Below, piece after piece: positions 13,471 to 16,271 of a stretch of 16,271 bases of DNA. A program made the translations under genes and the position numbers. The stretch's first letter is position 1; each line of letters opens with the position of its first letter. Below the pieces are notes generated by a model. It saw only the letters and a list, made by a program, of their open reading frames with translations, had not been told where the DNA came from and searched no databases. The stretch is from DASQUK01 sp046723645 (GTDB lineage Bacteria > Actinomycetota > Acidimicrobiia > Acidimicrobiales > VFJN01). The stretch lies in assembly GCA_046723645.1 (NCBI GenBank), contig JBKOUY010000064.1:1-16271 (forward strand). The letters run 5' to 3'.

Positions 13471-14250
13471 TCAATCGGGCGCCGTCGCCAGGTCCTCGAG
13501 GGAGACTCCGCAGTCATCGATGATGCCGAACAGTTGGGAGATCATCTCGGGATCGGTGAAGGGGTCCTGGCCGGACTCGCCGAGCTCGACAAGCCGCTCC
13601 AACCCCAGCTCGTCGAGCAGGCCCTGGGAGATGCAGGTCGCCTCCTCGTGGTTGAGGACGCCGCCGGACTCCCGTTCCATGTTGTCGGCCATGAACTCGA
13701 CGAGCTCGTCGACGTTCTCGCTGTCGATGTCGTCGGGCAGGGAGTCGGTGCTGCCGTTGTCGTCCCCACCCCCGCCGTCGCTGTTGCCGTTGCTGCCGGT
13801 CCCGTCCTGGCCGTCGGCATCGGTCGTCGTCGGACCTTCGTCGCTGACCTCGGTGGGGTCGTCACTCGACCCGTCGTCGTCGCGCACGAGGAAGTACACC
13901 AACCCGCCGACCAGGGCCACCGCCAGCACGGCGAGCGCGGCGACCAGGCCGGGCGGCGGGCGCTTCCTGGTCGGCGGCGGGGCCTGGCCATGGCCGTAGT
14001 CGCCGTAGTAGGGCGATGTCGGGCCCGGCGGCTGGCCCGCGCCGGGGTACTGCTGGGTGGCGTCGACCCGCTGCGTGGGATCGGCCGCCGTCGGGTTGGG
14101 GTCCGAGGTGAAGGACGGGCCGGCGTCGAGGACGTCGGTGGATGCCACGCCCCGGTCGGCGACGTCGTCGGTCCAGCGGGAGCCGTCCCAATAGCGATAC
14201 TCGTGGCGCGAGGTGGGGTCTGGGAGCCACCCGGGAGCGGGTGAGTTCAT
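13471..14250 (-). CDS. DUF2510 single-pass membrane protein with two-cysteine C-terminal domain
   Basis: Predicted 259-aa protein. Residues of about 5-34 are a DUF2510 motif (APGWLPDPTSRHEYRYWDGS, then RWTDDV), a Trp-rich actinobacterial segment usually on the cytoplasmic side. A Pro/Gln/Tyr-rich linker follows to about 95, KRPPP, then one membrane helix at about 101-122 (GLVAALAVLAVALVGGLVYF). Outside comes an acidic Gly/Asn/Ser/Asp-rich spacer (about 124-170) and a helical domain holding Cys206 and Cys247 (ATCISQGLLDELG and IIDDCGVSLEDL), likely disulfide-linked. ATG 14250 is fixed by AAGGA ten bases upstream. No LPxTG or LAxTG signal is seen, so it is not an obvious sortase substrate although the sortase gene lies 104 bases upstream on the same strand. 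Confidence 0.85.
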   Translation of the reverse strand: MNSPAPGWLPDPTSRHEYRYWDGSRWTDDVADRGVASTDVLDAGPSFTSDPNPTAADPTQRVDATQQYPGAGQPPGPTSPYYGDYGHGQAPPPTRKRPPPGLVAALAVLAVALVGGLVYFLVRDDDGSSDDPTEVSDEGPTTTDADGQDGTGSNGNSDGGGGDDNGSTDSLPDDIDSENVDELVEFMADNMERESGGVLNHEEATCISQGLLDELGLERLVELGESGQDPFTDPEMISQLFGIIDDCGVSLEDLATAPD

Positions 14251-14286
14251 GGAGCTGCCGTCCTTGTGCGAGGGTCCCCAGCCGTA

Positions 14287-14302
14287 GCGGGAACGGTCCC
14301 GC
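14287..14302 (-). terminator. Hairpin between the sortase and DUF2510 genes
   Basis: GCGGGA-ACGG-TCCCGC is a perfect six-base-pair stem with a four-base loop, about 50 bases past the sortase stop and before the DUF2510 start. A self-complementary run of three GGCC units (14337-14348) lies nearer the sortase end. There is no T-tract, so this could be an attenuator, an operator or chance in GC-rich DNA. Confidence 0.3.
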
Positions 14303-14354
14303 GGGCGCCGCGATCGTAGGGCACCGTCGGAGGGTAGGCCGGCCGGCCCAGCGA

Positions 14355-15347
14355 TCAGAAGTTGGCCGGGAGCACCCGCGAGAAGTTCTCGAAGAAGAAG
14401 AACAGCATCAGCAGGAACAGCGGCAGGCACAGCAGGTAGGCGGGCCACTTGCGCCAGATCTTGCCCAGCAGCCAGGCCGCGGTCCAGATGAGTCCGCAGG
14501 CGACGCCCAGGGCGATGGCCGGCCAGATGGCGGCGCGCTTGCCCGACAGGCCACCCTCGACCGCGCTGGCGCTCAGCTCGTCGTCGCTGCTCGCGTTGCT
14601 TCCGTTGTCGCCGCTTGCGCCATTGCCGCCGTTGTTGTCGCCGTCCCCGGGGATGGCACCCGTCTCGGGGCCAGGAGGTGCGTTGGCGGCGGGCGCGGCC
14701 TCGCCCACGAGGGCGGCGACCACCACGATCCGCTGGCGCGCCGAGTACTTGGGATGGCAGGCGGTGAGCGTCAGGCGGTTGTCGCCGAAGTCGTCGAGGA
14801 CCCCGACCTCTTTCGGGCTCACGATCAGCTGGTCGCTGACCTCGTAGCGGAACGACCCCTGAACCGTGGTGACCAGGATCTCGTCGCCCGGATCCAGCTC
14901 GTCGATCCTGTTGAAGGGTGCGCCGTAGGTGGTGCGATGCCCGGCGATTGCGGCGTTGCCGGGCTGGCCCGGCATGGGTGTGTCGGGATAGTGGCCGGGG
15001 CCGCGCTTGAGGTCCTCGAGGTTCACACCCTCGACCACGATCTTGTCGACGCCGATGGCCGGGATGCGGACGTGGGCCACGGCGTCGCCCTCGGCGGCGG
15101 GTGCCGGGGGCGGACCCGGGGCGGTGGTGGTGGGGGTGGCGGTCGGGTCGGGTCCCTGGGCGGACTCGTCCGGGGCGGTCACCCCAACGTCGCCCAGGCG
15201 TTGCTCGAACTCGTTCTCGAGCTTCCGCTGCGCCTGCGCCTCGCGGATGCCGGTGCCCCACAGCTGGTAGACGACGAACAGCAGGATCAGGACGCCGACG
15301 GCGATGCACGTCCGCCCCACGCCGCCCAGGACCCTCGCCAGCTGCAT
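14355..15347 (-). CDS. Class E sortase with extra C-terminal membrane segments
   Basis: Predicted 330-aa transpeptidase that joins surface proteins to the envelope. Helix 1 (about residues 14-30, CIAVGVLILLFVVYQLW) anchors it. A coiled, charged stretch and a Thr/Pro-rich spacer follow, then the sortase barrel from about 88: VRIPAIGVDKIVVEGV, GHYPDTPMPGQPGNAAIAGH, LTLTACHPKYSARQRIVV. The catalytic set is His137, Cys197 and Arg206, all present; the TACHP motif fits class E. After the barrel comes a Gly/Asn/Asp-rich linker (about 217-257) and two further hydrophobic segments (about 274-294 and 302-322), ending in FSRVLPANF. This tail is unusual against sortases that end soon after the barrel. 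ATG 15347 is chosen; the upstream open frame overlaps the divergent ccmA gene. Confidence 0.92.
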   Translation of the reverse strand: MQLARVLGGVGRTCIAVGVLILLFVVYQLWGTGIREAQAQRKLENEFEQRLGDVGVTAPDESAQGPDPTATPTTTAPGPPPAPAAEGDAVAHVRIPAIGVDKIVVEGVNLEDLKRGPGHYPDTPMPGQPGNAAIAGHRTTYGAPFNRIDELDPGDEILVTTVQGSFRYEVSDQLIVSPKEVGVLDDFGDNRLTLTACHPKYSARQRIVVVAALVGEAAPAANAPPGPETGAIPGDGDNNGGNGASGDNGSNASSDDELSASAVEGGLSGKRAAIWPAIALGVACGLIWTAAWLLGKIWRKWPAYLLCLPLFLLMLFFFFENFSRVLPANF

Positions 15348-15413
15348 CGTCCGAGGGTATCGACCCACCCCGGCGACCTCGAACGCGGGCCTCCGGGACG
15401 CGGCACGCTCACC

Positions 15414-15443
15414 TTGGAGGCCGCGAGGGCTGGTCACTAGCCT
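15414..15443 (+). promoter_or_regulatory. Candidate sigma-70-type promoter for ccmA
   Basis: TTGGAG (15414-15419), 18 bases, then TAGCCT (15438-15443), matching the loose actinobacterial TTGNNN / TANNNT pattern. ATG 15456 follows 12 bases after the -10, with no ribosome-binding sequence between, so a nearly leaderless ccmA transcript is plausible. Confidence 0.35.
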
Positions 15444-15455
15444 CGCGCTGTCGTC

Positions 15456-16184
15456 ATGGAGCCAGTCGTCCACCTTCGCGCCGCCGTCGCGCTGCTCGGA
15501 CGCTTCCCCGCGCTGGCCGGTATCGACCTCGACGTGGCCCGGGGCGAGATCGTCCTGCTACGCGGCCCGAACGGCGCCGGGAAGACCACGGTGCTGCGCG
15601 CCTGCGCGGGCCTCGTACCCGTGGTGCGGGGCGAGGCCGTCGTGCTCGGGCACGACCTGCGCCTGGATCCCCGCCCGGTGCGGCGCCACGTCGGCTTGCT
15701 GGGCCATGCCACCGGCCTGTTCGACGACCTGACCGTGGCCGACAACGTGCGGTTCTGGGGCCGCGCGTGCGGCGCCGACACCGCCGACATCGCCGCCGCC
15801 CTGGCCCTCGTCGGCCTCGACGGCCGGCTGCGCGACGTCGCGGTCGGGCGCCTGTCCGCCGGCCAGCGGCGGCGCACGTCCCTCGCGTGCCTGCTCGCCC
15901 GCCGGCCCGCGCTGTGGCTGCTCGACGAGCCCCACGCCGGGCTCGACCACGAGACCCGCGATCAGCTCGATGCCCTCATCGGCAGGGCCGTGCGGCAGGG
16001 TGCGACCGTGCTGCTCGCGTCCCACGAGCTGGATCGGGCGGAGTCCCTCGCGCACCGGGTCGTGGAGCTGGCGGGTGGCACGAATGCGCCCGCTCGCGGC
16101 GCCGCCCACGCCGACGGGTCGGCGCGGCCGGCGCCACCGCGGGCGCCGGCCGCACCCCCACCCGAGGTGAGCCATGTGGCGTGA
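15456..16184 (+). CDS. ccmA: Heme exporter/cytochrome c maturation ABC ATP-binding protein CcmA
   Basis: Predicted 242-aa ATPase of the CcmAB complex, which works at the membrane in cytochrome c maturation (release of the heme-CcmE complex). Walker A is GPNGAGKTT (residues 37-45), the signature motif LSAGQ (133-137), Walker B LWLLDEP (153-159) with D-loop AGLD, and the H-loop His190 in SHELD. The LLGHATGLFDDLTVADNVRF segment after the Q-loop is typical of CcmA. The last 35 or so residues are Ala/Pro-rich and beyond the usual fold. ATG 15456 is supported by homology and by the start of the first strand. The end overlaps the next gene, whose start codon is at 16174, as expected for a ccmA-ccmB operon. 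It diverges from the sortase gene across about 108 bases. Confidence 0.92.
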   Translation: MEPVVHLRAAVALLGRFPALAGIDLDVARGEIVLLRGPNGAGKTTVLRACAGLVPVVRGEAVVLGHDLRLDPRPVRRHVGLLGHATGLFDDLTVADNVRFWGRACGADTADIAAALALVGLDGRLRDVAVGRLSAGQRRRTSLACLLARRPALWLLDEPHAGLDHETRDQLDALIGRAVRQGATVLLASHELDRAESLAHRVVELAGGTNAPARGAAHADGSARPAPPRAPAAPPPEVSHVA

Positions 16185-16271
16185 CGCCGCGCTGGTGGCG
16201 GGCCGCGACCTGCGGGTCGAGCGCCGCAGCCGCGTCACCACCAACCAGGTGGCGCCGTTCTCGCTGCTGGT
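16174..16271 (+). CDS. ccmB: Heme exporter membrane protein CcmB, N-terminal part (cut by window edge)
   Basis: ATG 16174 begins a frame in a different phase overlapping the last 11 bases of ccmA, with GAGGTGA (16164-16170) as ribosome site. The 32 visible residues are MWRDAALVAGRDLRVERRSR followed by VTTNQVAPFSLL. This is the amphipathic N-terminus known from CcmB (W.....V..KDL..E.R.R......P). It leads into the first of six membrane helices, which lies beyond the edge. The overlap implies translational coupling with ccmA. The assignment rests on this short motif plus the partner gene. Confidence 0.82.
   Translation, partial: MWRDAALVAGRDLRVERRSRVTTNQVAPFSLL

Noticed and set aside
14355..14372. 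LPANF end of the sortase as a sorting signal
   Set aside because: A sorting signal would precede a membrane helix and a basic tail; here it is the last five residues.
14251..15309. N-terminal extension of the DUF2510 gene across the sortase gene
   Set aside because: The frame is open but overlaps the sortase; the DUF2510 motif and an AAGGA ribosome site define the start at 14250.
14142..15440. Plus-strand open frame of 432 codons
   Set aside because: Antisense to the sortase; low-complexity translation of its GC-rich linkers.
1..16271. CRISPR arrays, tRNA or rRNA genes, insertion sequences
   Set aside because: No regularly spaced repeats, no cloverleaf or rRNA-like stretches, and no transposase motifs were noticed on reading both strands.

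Overview
The window is high-GC DNA with many GTG starts. It carries several families typical of Actinobacteria: a class E sortase, a DUF2510 protein, a SigG/SigX5-like ECF sigma factor with a SnoaL-like tail, and HxlR and TetR regulators. An actinobacterium is well supported. Acidimicrobiia is my best guess at class level, from protein resemblance recalled from memory rather than a search. No rRNA, tRNA, CRISPR array, transposase or integrase was seen.

Region 1 to about 5.1 kb is a loosely packed accessory stretch. The intact genes are a SAM methyltransferase (-), a three-helix membrane protein, a 90-aa conserved-type protein, an atypical NAD(P)-binding epimerase-like protein (-) and a 104-aa hypothetical. 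Between them lie four broken genes: an N-terminally truncated ASCH-like fragment, a VapC-type PIN gene with a +1 frameshift and no recognisable antitoxin, an alpha/beta hydrolase cut off after about 60 family residues, and an internal piece of a RibD_C/dihydrofolate-reductase-like protein. It reads as a zone of gene loss and turnover.

Region about 5.1-9.4 kb is a redox and regulation block. An SDR lacking the usual Tyr-x-x-x-Lys pair diverges from the ECF sigma factor. The sigma gene is followed by an HxlR regulator with an SCP2-like C-terminal domain and a BBE-type FAD oxidoreductase, both in the same direction. The sigma gene has a near-perfect Shine-Dalgarno sequence that is also the end of a five-codon minigene.

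Region about 9.4-13.1 kb is a minus-strand series: TetR regulator, YCII-domain protein, class C beta-lactamase-like serine hydrolase, TesB-like thioesterase and a small conserved-type protein. A 16-bp inverted repeat just upstream of the tetR-like start is a likely autoregulatory operator.

Region about 13.1-15.35 kb holds, on the minus strand, a class E sortase with an unusual C-terminal double membrane segment, a DUF2510 single-pass protein with a two-cysteine C-terminal domain, and a two-helix membrane protein: a small envelope cluster. From 15.46 kb the plus strand starts a cytochrome c maturation operon, ccmA then the beginning of ccmB, which runs off the window.

No clearly new multi-gene system was found. 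The best leads are the minigene/Shine-Dalgarno overlap, the non-canonical SDR beside a SnoaL-fused sigma factor, the sortase/DUF2510 pair with matching Gly/Asn/Asp-rich linkers, and the concentration of decayed genes in the first 5 kb.
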